From JAQUVS01 sp964389735 (GTDB taxonomy: Bacteria; Bacillota_I; Bacilli_A; RF39; UBA660): a DNA stretch of 33,144 bases. Each line of letters begins with the position of its first letter. Position 1 is the first letter of the stretch. The notes beneath the pieces were generated by a model that worked only from the letters and a program-made list of their open reading frames with translations, searched no databases and was not told the DNA's origin. A program made the translations under genes and the position numbers. Location: the NCBI GenBank assembly GCA_964389735.1, contig CAYMEJ010000008.1, positions 1-33,144 on the forward strand, read 5' to 3'. Positions 1 to 7,427 of the stretch are shown here, piece by piece.

Positions 1-2
1 TG

Positions 3-95
3 CTACTAGCAAGTTGTTGTAATACACATTATCCTGATAAAGTAATAAACAAAATGGTGTGCTATGATTTTAGCAAAAATTGTTATAAAATGTGA
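3..95 (+). CDS. possible 3' end of a truncated upstream gene
   Basis: One frame is open from the window edge to a TGA at 93-95 and encodes about 30 residues ending in ...YDFSKNCYKM. Its composition is protein-like (several Cys, Asp, Tyr and Lys), while the other two forward frames stop within the first 30 bases. No start codon lies inside the window and I recognise no family. It could be a chance open stretch. No convincing gene is visible between here and 246, only AT-rich DNA and a possible TATAAT at 220-225. Confidence 0.25.
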   Translation, partial: LLASCCNTHYPDKVINKMVCYDFSKNCYKM

Positions 96-245
96 CACAA
101 AAATATGCATAGATTAAATAAATATGGAGGTTTTAAAATATTATTGAAATATATAGAATTTGAAATTAATAAGTTTTAAAAAAAATAACTCTTTAGTTCC
201 AATATACTATTTTATTTGATATAATTGAATAGGAAGGATGATATA

Positions 246-1355
246 ATGAACAAATTAAATGAAAACGAAAAATATTTAACAGAACAGATAATTACCTATA
301 TTGGTAATAAACGTTCATTATTAGACTTTATTGGTGAGGCAATATCATTAGTGCAAAAAGATTTAAAAAAAGAAAAATTAGATATAGTTGACATGTTCTC
401 TGGTTCGGGTATTGTTGCAAGATATTTAAAAAGATTTTCAAAAAAAATTATAACAAACGATTTAGAAAACTATTCATGTACATTAAATAAATGTTACCTA
501 AGCAATAAAGATGAAGTTGATATTGATAGAATAATTAGTTATTATAATAGATTGAAGGAAAAATTAGATGAATTGTTAAGCGATGGATTTATAACAGAAC
601 TATATGCTCCAAAAGATTCTGAAAATATAGAGATTGGTGAGAGAGTTTTTTATACAACTCGAAATGCAAAATATATAGATACATGTAGACAAATTATTTC
701 AACATTCCCTGTAGATATTCAACCATATTTTATAGCTCCTTTATTAACAGAAGCATCAATTAAAAATAATACTGGAGGTGTTTTTAAAGGATTTTATAAG
801 AATAAAGAAACCGGAGTAGGACAATTTGGTGGAGCAGGTAATAACGCTCTCTCAAGAATAAAGGCAGATATTGAAATTCCATTTCCTGTATTTAGTAATT
901 TTAATTGTAAAGTAGTTAATCATCAATGTGATGCAAATAAGCTAGTAGATGAACTGGAAGAAGTTGATTTAGTATATATGGACCCCCCATACAATCAACA
1001 TCCATATGGTTCTAATTATTTTATGTTAAATGTCATAAACGATTATAAAAAGCCAAAAGAAATTAGCGAAGTTTCAGGGATACCAAAAGATTGGAATCGT
1101 TCAAAATATAATCAAAGAAAAGAATCTTTGTCAGCAATGTTTGATTTATGTAGTAAAATAAAGTGTAAATACTTACTTATATCTTTTAATTCCGAAGGGT
1201 TTATAACAAAAAAAGAAATGGAAGAAATGCTTAAAAAAATAGGTGTTGTTACAACTCTTGAAAAAGAATATCCTGCGTATAGAGCTTCAAGAAACCTAAA
1301 TAGTAGAAATAATTATGTATATGAATATTTATTTTTAGTTAAGAAAAATTGTTAA
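246..1355 (+). CDS. D12-class DNA adenine-N6 methyltransferase of a type II R-M system
   Basis: This protein should transfer a methyl group from S-adenosylmethionine to adenine N6 in a specific DNA site, protecting the genome from the endonuclease encoded next to it. Visible motifs, in alpha/D12 order, are an N-terminal motif X-like ITYIGNKR (about residues 16-23), the SAM-binding motif I DMFSGSG (49-55), a variable target-recognition region, and catalytic motif IV DPPYN (246-250). The reading frame extends upstream to a TTG at 225, but I chose the ATG at 246 because AGGAAGG at 231-237 sits 8 bases before it and the TTG has no ribosome binding site. A TATAAT at 220-225 may be its -10 element. 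The recognition sequence cannot be deduced. It is followed 34 bases later by an HNH endonuclease gene, as in a classical pair. Confidence 0.88.
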   Translation: MNKLNENEKYLTEQIITYIGNKRSLLDFIGEAISLVQKDLKKEKLDIVDMFSGSGIVARYLKRFSKKIITNDLENYSCTLNKCYLSNKDEVDIDRIISYYNRLKEKLDELLSDGFITELYAPKDSENIEIGERVFYTTRNAKYIDTCRQIISTFPVDIQPYFIAPLLTEASIKNNTGGVFKGFYKNKETGVGQFGGAGNNALSRIKADIEIPFPVFSNFNCKVVNHQCDANKLVDELEEVDLVYMDPPYNQHPYGSNYFMLNVINDYKKPKEISEVSGIPKDWNRSKYNQRKESLSAMFDLCSKIKCKYLLISFNSEGFITKKEMEEMLKKIGVVTTLEKEYPAYRASRNLNSRNNYVYEYLFLVKKNC

Positions 1356-1389
1356 TATTATTTATTTCTAATGAGGATGGAGATGTTTT

Positions 1390-2454
1390 ATGAAATATGA
1401 TATAAAAAAAATAATCCAGTTAATTAATAAAAACGGTAGACAAGGGCCAAATGACCTAAAAAGTAAAGAGGTTTATGATTGGGTTAAGAGTGGGGTAAAC
1501 CTATCTTATGATGAATATTTAAAAATATTGATTGAAAATTCAATTAGTGAGATAGAAAGAAAAGAAAATAGAAATGCTTTTTTTGTTGTTGATTCAAGAG
1601 GTAAAACCCATCTTTTAAAGTCTAATGAAGAAGAAATAAGAGCGTATATATGTTATATTGTTAGAGAAAATCCAGGGATAACTTCTGGAGAAGCAAGGGA
1701 AAAACTCAAAATAATTTATCAAGGATATACAATTGTTGATTTAATGGATCAGATGAATTTGACTTCACATCAAGATATAATTGACCAAACAATTAGAAAT
1801 GTACTTGTTTCGAATTATTCTAAGAAAAAAAATAATATTCTATTTTATAAAAGTGAAGATAGACCATATAAATATACTCTAAAAGATGCCGGTTTTTTGC
1901 TTGCACAAGAAATTGAGGATAGACTAACTAATGTTAAGCAAGAAAACGAAGAATATGAATTTGAAAATGATAATATTGAAACTTTTAAAATAAGTAAAGG
2001 ATTAACAATATATAATGATGATGAATTGTTAAATATTGAAAATAATAATAAGAACTTTAATCTTATTGATTTAATTGATGAAGACAAAATTTCTGCTTCT
2101 AAAAATAGATTTCCTACTGATCCAAAAATTAGAGCGACAAGGTTTAGCAAAGTTCTTTATAAGTGCGAATTCAATGCGGAACATGTTACTTTTCCAACTG
2201 TTTCTATGGATAATTATTTAGAAGGACATCATTTAGTGCCAATGGCTGCTCAAAGAAACTTTAGAAGAACTAAATTAGATTGTATTGAAAATATGGTTGC
2301 ACTATGTCCAATTTGTCACAGTCAAATACATTATGGAACAAAAGAAGCTAGAAAAGAAGTTTTTGATTATATAGTTGACAAAAGATTATCTGATTTAAGA
2401 AAAATTGGATTTACTAAGGAAATTTTAAATATTATTTTTGATACATACTATTAA
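1390..2454 (+). CDS. HNH-family type II restriction endonuclease
   Basis: The C-terminal part (about residues 258-320) is an HNH/beta-beta-alpha-metal nuclease: an early Cys in KCEFNAEH, then EGHHLVPMAAQ with the catalytic His pair, then ENMVALCPICH with the Asn and the CxxCH zinc or metal ligands, and finally a QIHYG His. The N-terminal 200 residues show no domain I can name; part of it (ITSGEAREKLK) could be a winged-helix recognition element. The ATG follows a good AGGATGGAG sequence, 34 bases after the methylase gene, so the two are probably co-transcribed and act as a restriction-modification pair that cuts unmethylated incoming DNA. HNH proteins also include homing and phage packaging enzymes, but the partner methylase makes restriction the best reading. 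Confidence 0.8.
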   Translation: MKYDIKKIIQLINKNGRQGPNDLKSKEVYDWVKSGVNLSYDEYLKILIENSISEIERKENRNAFFVVDSRGKTHLLKSNEEEIRAYICYIVRENPGITSGEAREKLKIIYQGYTIVDLMDQMNLTSHQDIIDQTIRNVLVSNYSKKKNNILFYKSEDRPYKYTLKDAGFLLAQEIEDRLTNVKQENEEYEFENDNIETFKISKGLTIYNDDELLNIENNNKNFNLIDLIDEDKISASKNRFPTDPKIRATRFSKVLYKCEFNAEHVTFPTVSMDNYLEGHHLVPMAAQRNFRRTKLDCIENMVALCPICHSQIHYGTKEARKEVFDYIVDKRLSDLRKIGFTKEILNIIFDTYY

Positions 2455-2584
2455 TTTTTTCAAAAACTGGAAATGTTCAATTGTTAATTTAAAATAAAAT
2501 TCTGACTCATTTTTATTTTGCAAAATATTTATGATATCAATACATATTTCAGTTTGACAAATGCCCCATAAATATATTAAAATT

Positions 2585-2611
2585 ATATCAGTAATTACTG
2601 GTATTTTTTTT
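2585..2611 (+). terminator. intrinsic terminator of the R-M operon
   Basis: An 8-bp stem (ATATCAGT / ACTGGTAT with one G-U pair) closes an AATT loop at 2585-2604 and runs into eight T residues. It lies about 130 bases after the endonuclease stop codon. Confidence 0.7.
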
Positions 2612-2657
2612 ATACGATTATTTGAAATAATAATATCGTATGTGCCAATATGTTAAT

Positions 2658-2706
2658 AACGATTTTTTTCTTTATCTTATAAGGATAAGGAAAAAATCGT
2701 TTTTTA
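2658..2706 (+). terminator. second strong hairpin with T-rich tail
   Basis: AACGATTTTTT at 2658-2668 pairs with AAAAAATCGTT at 2691-2701, with an inner TTATC/GATAA stem, and a T-rich stretch follows. An additional hairpin (ATACGAT... / ...ATCGTAT) sits at 2612-2641 between this and the first terminator. The A-U-rich arms can terminate in both directions, although no reverse-strand gene ends here. Confidence 0.55.
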
Positions 2707-2722
2707 TTTTTAAATAAAATAA

Positions 2723-2751
2723 TTGCTTATTCTATAAATATTTATTATAAT
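2723..2751 (+). promoter_or_regulatory. sigma-A-type promoter for the leucine-rich protein gene
   Basis: TTGCTT at 2723-2728, a 17-base spacer, then a perfect TATAAT at 2746-2751, followed 42 bases later by the start codon at 2794. Confidence 0.65.
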
Positions 2752-2793
2752 AATGCCTAATTAATTTATATATTATGATTGGAGGTGTTTTGA

Positions 2794-4143
2794 ATGCGTG
2801 GCTTTGGTTTGGAAGAAAAGTATAATGAAGGAAGATTAAATTTAGATGATGAATTAACCTTATTTATTGATGGACATAGTAATAGAGAATATGATAGATA
2901 TCTTAGAGAACTTATTTTTGTTAGAAAAGATAAAAATTATTTTTCTGAGTTAAAATTTGAAGAAATACTAGGTTATAAAGAATTGTTGGTATCATTTAAA
3001 AACACTGATAATTATCAAAAATTACTTAAATGTATTTTGTATTTTTTAACATCAGATAATAATAAACTATATAATAAATATAAGGGTATAATAATAAGAG
3101 ATTATCATCATGTAATATTAGAAATAGAATCTTTAGCAGTATCTAATGCAATAATTGATGATAAAATGATTACTACAATGAAAAAATATTTTCCAAAATT
3201 GAAACGTCTTCATTTACAAAATTGTATTATAAAGAGTAGCGCTTCATTAAATTTATTAAATAGTATTATTATTTTAGATCATTGTAATATTCTTAATAGT
3301 AATTGTTTAAACTGTATCGAGGAATATATAGATATTAGAAACTGTCATTTTGAAAATTATAGTCATACAACAATAAACTCATCTAAAATTAAAATAAAAG
3401 ATATGAGTGATAATGATTTAAAATTGTTAATGTTTTGTTCTTATTTTCCTGAATTAAGAGATTTAGATATTGATATTAATAATGTTGATTTTTATGAAGG
3501 TAATATAAATTATAGTGGTTTATTAATATTCATGCCATATGCTTGTCCTAATTTAAATAAATTACATATTAAAGGAAATATTGAATCATTTGATTTTCTT
3601 TATCATTTTAATGATTTGGCTGAAGTAAAAATAGAATCAGGCCTCTTGTTTGATGATTCAGTGGAAGATGAGATAATAACTACAAGAGATTATTATCCAT
3701 ATATTACAAATGATATTGAAAGAGAAAATTTAATTAAAAATAATAATCAATTATCACCTCAATCAATTCTTTCTAAAAAGTTAAAAGATATTGTTACTTC
3801 ATTAAATACATTTTCTATATCATTTAATGATAAAAACTATTATTTAAATAAATCATCAGATAATTTTTTGTTAAATCCTAATGAAGTAATTAATAATAAA
3901 AATATATTAAAAAAATATAAACAAGGAATAGATAAAGAAATAAGTAGACATTATCAGTATGATGGTGAGAGATTGCAGAAAAAAATTGTTGATAGTAATT
4001 ATTTTATATATAATCATCATTATTTTGATTTGCCAATTGAGATTTGTGTTCCAGGTTTTAAAACAAAGAAAAAAATTCTTGTAGCAAGAAATATGATATA
4101 TCATCCAAGTGGATTGCCTATTATATTTGAAAAAGGTGAATAG
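2794..4143 (+). CDS. leucine-rich-repeat-like protein of unknown function
   Basis: The 449-residue product has no signal peptide or membrane segment, so it is probably cytoplasmic. About residues 115-290 show irregular leucine-rich-repeat-like strands (KLKRLHLQNC, IIILDHCNIL, YIDIRNCHFE, LRDLDIDINN, NKLHIKGNIE) with periodic Leu, Ile, Asn and Cys, typical of a solenoid that binds another protein. The N-terminal 110 and C-terminal 150 residues are not recognisable; the C-terminus contains FDLPIEICVPGFK and ends in a short Tyr/Pro-rich stretch. GGAGGTG precedes the ATG with good spacing. It has its own promoter and terminator, so it is monocistronic. The function is unknown, and the repeat assignment rests on visual periodicity only. 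Confidence 0.6.
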   Translation: MRGFGLEEKYNEGRLNLDDELTLFIDGHSNREYDRYLRELIFVRKDKNYFSELKFEEILGYKELLVSFKNTDNYQKLLKCILYFLTSDNNKLYNKYKGIIIRDYHHVILEIESLAVSNAIIDDKMITTMKKYFPKLKRLHLQNCIIKSSASLNLLNSIIILDHCNILNSNCLNCIEEYIDIRNCHFENYSHTTINSSKIKIKDMSDNDLKLLMFCSYFPELRDLDIDINNVDFYEGNINYSGLLIFMPYACPNLNKLHIKGNIESFDFLYHFNDLAEVKIESGLLFDDSVEDEIITTRDYYPYITNDIERENLIKNNNQLSPQSILSKKLKDIVTSLNTFSISFNDKNYYLNKSSDNFLLNPNEVINNKNILKKYKQGIDKEISRHYQYDGERLQKKIVDSNYFIYNHHYFDLPIEICVPGFKTKKKILVARNMIYHPSGLPIIFEKGE

Positions 4144-4200
4144 ATATTATTAAAAATATAATACATTTAATATGTTGAATTAATAAAATGTATTAAGATT

Positions 4201-4226
4201 AAGCGAATAGTTATATTCGTTTTTTT
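4201..4226 (+). terminator. intrinsic terminator
   Basis: The 9-bp stem AAGCGAATA / TATTCGTTT (one G-U pair) around a GTTA loop is followed by T residues to 4226. Confidence 0.8.
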
Positions 4227-4235
4227 GTGTAATTA

Positions 4236-4244
4236 TGCTATAAT
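4236..4244 (+). promoter_or_regulatory. extended -10 promoter
   Basis: TGC followed by a perfect TATAAT, 39 bases before the start codon at 4284. It sits directly behind the terminator of the upstream gene. No good -35 is seen, as is usual for TGn-type promoters. Confidence 0.6.
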
Positions 4245-4283
4245 ATAGTTATTAATAAATACTTATTTGTTATAGGAGGATAT

Positions 4284-4982
4284 ATGTCTGATTTTATAAA
4301 TAATCGCATTATAGTACGTGGAATGGATAATCCGACTTTAAAAAGAAGCGGTGAAAAAATAGTAAATGATTTTTCTATATGGGCTGGTGAATATGAAATG
4401 GCAAATGACCAAGGATTATATAGTTTATCGACTACTTTATTAGTTCCTGGTGAGTCTATTCCTACATATAAACCCATTGGATTCATTATGGATGAAAGTA
4501 AATGCAATATAAGACATATTTCTGAACAAGATAGTGGAAGTTGTGGTAATGAGCAAAATGGAGATTTTCGCGCAAACTCATCTAGTATTAATTCTTTAGA
4601 TGAGTTAGAAAACATTATCAAACAAAAACATCAAAATGTAATGAACGAAGTAAATATAAACATTTCTAGTGATGCAATAGTTGGATTATTTGCTAATATG
4701 TGTAGTTCTAATATGACTATGATTAATATAATTCTTGCTCAAAAATATTTCATGATGCAAACAGGAAAAGAATTACCAATTTTTATGTATGATGTTAAGG
4801 CAGGATACTTAGTTCCATTAAATATAAATGAAAACGAAAAAAATCAATTTATACAACAAAGTATAGAAAATAAAAAAATAAGAACCAGTAGTATTTATTA
4901 TGAAACTGAAAAAGGTGAAATAAAAGAGGAAGATTTTTTTGATCATGAAGAAGAACATTATACTTCTGGGCACACATTGTAG
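4284..4982 (+). CDS. uncharacterised cytoplasmic protein
   Basis: The 232-residue product starts at an ATG after a near-perfect AGGAGGA. I recognise no family. There is no signal peptide or transmembrane helix. The N-terminal half is beta-rich (RIIVRGMDNP, LYSLSTTLLVPGES, YKPIGFIMD); the middle (about 110-130) is a charged helix; residues 140-170 contain a Met/Cys-rich stretch (FANMCSSNMTM) followed by an amphipathic helix; and the C-terminus is very acidic and ends in Tyr/His-rich residues. It has its own promoter and sits between a leucine-rich protein and a reverse-strand unknown. No terminator is visible downstream. Confidence 0.6.
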   Translation: MSDFINNRIIVRGMDNPTLKRSGEKIVNDFSIWAGEYEMANDQGLYSLSTTLLVPGESIPTYKPIGFIMDESKCNIRHISEQDSGSCGNEQNGDFRANSSSINSLDELENIIKQKHQNVMNEVNINISSDAIVGLFANMCSSNMTMINIILAQKYFMMQTGKELPIFMYDVKAGYLVPLNINENEKNQFIQQSIENKKIRTSSIYYETEKGEIKEEDFFDHEEEHYTSGHTL

Positions 4983-5040
4983 ATTTATAATATTTTTAAT
5001 ATATGTAATAGAAATATATTTGTATCTATTTTATGTAATA

Positions 5041-5284
5041 TTAAGCAGGATTTCTATATATAAAATAACCTAATCCATTTTCATTTCTAGTAGATATATC
5101 ATAATCTAACTTATATTTTAATAAATTGATTATTTTTCTTATTGTTCTAGGGTCTATATCTATTTAATATATATCTTTTATTTTTTCTTTTATATCACTT
5201 ACTTGTAATATATTATCTTCATCACTATTTCTTTAGAATATTTAAAATATATATTGCATTATCATTTTTCTCATATAATTCCAT
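5041..5284 (-). pseudogene. decayed HTH (WYL-regulator-like) N-terminal domain
   Basis: On the reverse strand an ATG at 5284-5282 overlaps the end of the gene to its right and opens MELYEKNDNAIYILNILKK, ending at TAG 5227-5225. A one-base shift restores a frame reading YSDEDNILQVSDIKEKIKDIY, which is broken by TAA at 5166-5164. The same frame then continues IDIDPRTIRKIINLLKY and ...NGLGYFIYR to a stop at 5043-5041. Read together, this matches the winged-helix start of WYL/HTH_11 regulators (helix, DIKEKI, DPRTIRKxIxxL recognition helix, GYxI, GxGYFI wing). The WYL sensor part is absent. With two lesions and a truncation it is almost certainly non-functional. Confidence 0.65.
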
Positions 5285-6173
5285 GATTATTTCCCATAAA
5301 TTTTTTGAATTCGTTATTCAATCTGTTCAATTCCTCTATGTTGTTAATATTTATTTTGGGATTGAATGATTTACTACTATTTTCATCTTTTGATGGATAA
5401 TATAGTATGAATTTATTATTTTCTTTATCATATTCATTCGGACTGTATCGCTTAGTTTTTTCATTTTTTACTATTTTTTTCCAAAATTGCACTTGACCGT
5501 ATTTTGCATAAAATAAATTATTTTTAGTTCTTTCAATAGTATAATAACTAATCCAGTAATTTTGGTTTTTTGTTAATGAAATATTTTCCCATTTTATTAT
5601 TGGATATAATGTTGCCTCATCTGAAGTATATGTATATTTTATGTTATTTCTAGTAAAATATTTTATCAAGTCTTTGTCTATTTTAGCGGGTTTTATATTT
5701 TTATTAGTTATTAGTTCATATACTTTTTCTAAATCTTTTTTTTCATTTAAATCTAAATAATGAACGGCATTTAATAATGGCTTCCATACTTTGTCATTGA
5801 TTTTTTCTCGATATTTCTTTGTTCTATTATTATTTTTGTTATTAATTATTTCATCAAGGTTATCAATATTGTCTTTACTTTCTTCCCATAATTGAATTAC
5901 TCCTGGTAATACATGTATGTTTCCACTTCCTAAATCAAAGTCTTTATAAAATAAAGATATTTTATAATTTATATTATCTTTTATATATTCAATCCAATAA
6001 TAATTTGGCCATCTACTAATATCATCTAAATTAAATGGTATTTCTTCATCATCATTCCAATCAAACTTATATGCTGTTGGATTATAATTTTTTTCTTTTA
6101 AATAGTCATATATACATTTTAAGTACTCTATTAATTTTTTATTATATTCTTCAACTGTATATTTATTTTTCAC
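5271..6173 (-). CDS. uncharacterised protein with a possible internal duplication
   Basis: A product of about 300 residues, rich in Asn, Lys, Tyr and Trp, with no signal peptide or membrane segment. Two segments look like diverged copies of one unit: YYWIEYIKDNINYKISLFYK followed by IQLWEE (about residues 58-98) and NYWISYYTIERTKNNLFYAK followed by VQFWKK (about 205-233). I do not recognise the family. The frame opens with a GTG at 6182, but I prefer the GTG at 6173 because AGGTGA at 6183-6178 is correctly spaced for it and overlaps the upstream codon. A reverse-strand TATAAT lies at 6196-6191, so the leader would be very short. The stop codon is TGA. A broken HTH regulator overlaps its 3' end, suggesting a former two-gene unit. 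Confidence 0.6.
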   Translation of the reverse strand: MKNKYTVEEYNKKLIEYLKCIYDYLKEKNYNPTAYKFDWNDDEEIPFNLDDISRWPNYYWIEYIKDNINYKISLFYKDFDLGSGNIHVLPGVIQLWEESKDNIDNLDEIINNKNNNRTKKYREKINDKVWKPLLNAVHYLDLNEKKDLEKVYELITNKNIKPAKIDKDLIKYFTRNNIKYTYTSDEATLYPIIKWENISLTKNQNYWISYYTIERTKNNLFYAKYGQVQFWKKIVKNEKTKRYSPNEYDKENNKFILYYPSKDENSSKSFNPKININNIEELNRLNNEFKKFMGNNHGII

Positions 6174-6225
6174 ATTAATCACCTATATTTATTATACACT
6201 TATAACATAATAAAGTTATAAAATA

Positions 6226-6254
6226 TTGATTTTTTTCCTAATTTGTAGTATTAT
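6226..6254 (+). promoter_or_regulatory. promoter of the structured leader RNA
   Basis: TTGATT at 6226-6231, a 17-base spacer, and TATTAT at 6249-6254. Transcription would start near 6261. Confidence 0.65.
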
Positions 6255-6260
6255 ATGAAC

Positions 6261-6360
6261 AAGTGAGGAGATATAAAACGTAGTTAAGCTATCTCGGGTG
6301 TATGCCTACACAGTTATATTAATTGGAGTCACGAATATTTATTTATTCGTGGCTTTTTTG
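6261..6360 (+). ncRNA. candidate riboswitch/attenuator leader or small RNA upstream of an ABC exporter
   Basis: A roughly 100-base promoter-to-terminator unit has compact pairing potential. GAGATA (6268-6273) pairs with TATCTC (6290-6295) around a 16-base loop. GTGTA (6298-6302) pairs with TACAC (6307-6311) around TGCC. GTGA (6263-6266) can pair with TCAC (6329-6332), closing a junction. This last strand overlaps the 5' arm of the terminator, so the closed junction and the terminator are mutually exclusive, which is the architecture of a transcriptional riboswitch. It is not coding beyond a six-codon GTG reading frame with no ribosome binding site. I do not recognise it as a named class. The exporter gene starts 88 bases after the terminator. 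Confidence 0.55.
6328..6359 (+). terminator. intrinsic terminator of the leader RNA
   Basis: The 10-bp stem GTCACGAATA / TATTCGTGGC (6328-6337 with 6344-6353, one G-U) has a 6-base loop and is followed by six T residues. Confidence 0.8.
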
Positions 6361-6448
6361 TATATTTTTAAGCGAATAAATAAATTATCATTTTATTATA
6401 GTGATATATATGTAATAATGTATATAATCAAGAGGGAGTGTGATAAAT

Positions 6449-7426
6449 ATGGCTATAATAGAAGTTAATAAGTTATCAAAAAATTTCAAAGTTAAGCTTA
6501 AAGAAAAAGGTTTAAAAGGAAGTTTAAAATCTATTGTTAAACCTAAATATAAGACAATTAAAGCAGTAAAAGATGTTAGCTTTGAAATTGAAAAGGGTGA
6601 AGTTGTAGCATTTATTGGTCCTAATGGAGCAGGTAAAAGTACAACTATTAAAATGATGACTAGTATATTATTTCCTGATAAAGGAAGCATAAAGGTTTTA
6701 GGACTAGATCCTAGTAAAGATAGAAAGAAACTATCTTATGAAATTGGTACGGTTTTTGGGCAAAAAGAACAATTATGGACTCATTTAACTCCATATGACA
6801 ATTTTAAATTCTTTGGTGCAATATATGATATACCTACAAGTGTTGTTGAAAAGAAAATAGTTGAATTAAATGAATTATTTGAATTAAATGAATTTATTAA
6901 TACGCCAGTTAGAAATTTATCTTTAGGACAAAGGATTAGATGTGAAATAGTTGCATCTCTAATACATGAACCTAAGATATTATTTTTAGATGAACCTACT
7001 ATAGGACTTGATCCAGTTGTTAAAGAAAATATAAGAACTTTAATTAAAAGGATGAATAAAGAATATAAAACTACGGTATTCTTAACAAGTCATGATGTAG
7101 GAGATATAGAAAAACTATGTAAAAGGGTAATTATAATTAATGATGGGCAAGTAGTACTTGATGATTCTATGGAAAATTTAAAATATCACTATTTGAATAA
7201 GAAAATAGTAGAAGTAAAAATGAAAGATAAAGTTAATTTAGATGATGAAGATGGAATTACTATATTAAAAGATAAAGGATATAATTTAAAAATAGAAGTG
7301 GATACTACTAAAAGAAGTGTTACTGATGCTATTAAATTATTAAATCCAGATAACATTATAGATATCAATATTTCTAATGTTCCATTAGAAGAAATAATAA
7401 GTAATATTTATAAGAATAAGGATTAA
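6449..7426 (+). CDS. ABC-2-type exporter ATP-binding protein (COG4586-like)
   Basis: This is the ATPase of an exporter, energising two membrane subunits encoded next. Walker A GPNGAGKST (about residues 57-65), signature LSLGQ (157-161), Walker B ILFLDEP (177-183) and the switch His in LTSHD (215) are all intact. The N-terminal insertion before Walker A (KGLKGSLKSIVKPKYK) is typical of the COG4586 subfamily, whose usual partners are COG4587 and COG3694 permeases. The last 90 residues form the usual C-terminal regulatory domain. The frame opens at a GTG at 6440, but GAGGGAG at 6432-6438 fits the ATG at 6449 and is too close to the GTG. The stop codon is followed directly by the first permease gene. 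The substrate is unknown; drug or lipid-like compounds are typical guesses. A structured RNA upstream may control it. Confidence 0.88.
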   Translation: MAIIEVNKLSKNFKVKLKEKGLKGSLKSIVKPKYKTIKAVKDVSFEIEKGEVVAFIGPNGAGKSTTIKMMTSILFPDKGSIKVLGLDPSKDRKKLSYEIGTVFGQKEQLWTHLTPYDNFKFFGAIYDIPTSVVEKKIVELNELFELNEFINTPVRNLSLGQRIRCEIVASLIHEPKILFLDEPTIGLDPVVKENIRTLIKRMNKEYKTTVFLTSHDVGDIEKLCKRVIIINDGQVVLDDSMENLKYHYLNKKIVEVKMKDKVNLDDEDGITILKDKGYNLKIEVDTTKRSVTDAIKLLNPDNIIDINISNVPLEEIISNIYKNKD

Positions 7427-7427
7427 T

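Noticed and set aside
137..180. A short TTG-started frame after GGAGG at about 126
   Set aside because: Only about a dozen codons with too long a gap from the ribosome binding site; nothing protein-like.
1845..2150. Reverse-strand open frame of 101 codons
   Set aside because: It lies wholly inside the endonuclease gene, has no ribosome binding site, and its hydrophobic Leu/Ser composition is what the complement of an AT-rich gene gives. The same holds for reverse frames at 3907-4104, 4238-4621, 6388-6690, 15032-15325, 15682-15888, 16415-16600, 18633-18839, 20295-20537, 22230-22646, 23834-24112 and 27884-28219.
5271..5273. TGA read as Trp (mycoplasma code)
   Set aside because: TGA ends this gene and the Nudix gene at 11733-11735 at natural protein ends, and Trp is encoded by TGG throughout the window.
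6263..6283. Six-codon GTG leader peptide inside the structured RNA
   Set aside because: No ribosome binding site, too close to the inferred transcription start, and it overlaps the pairing elements.
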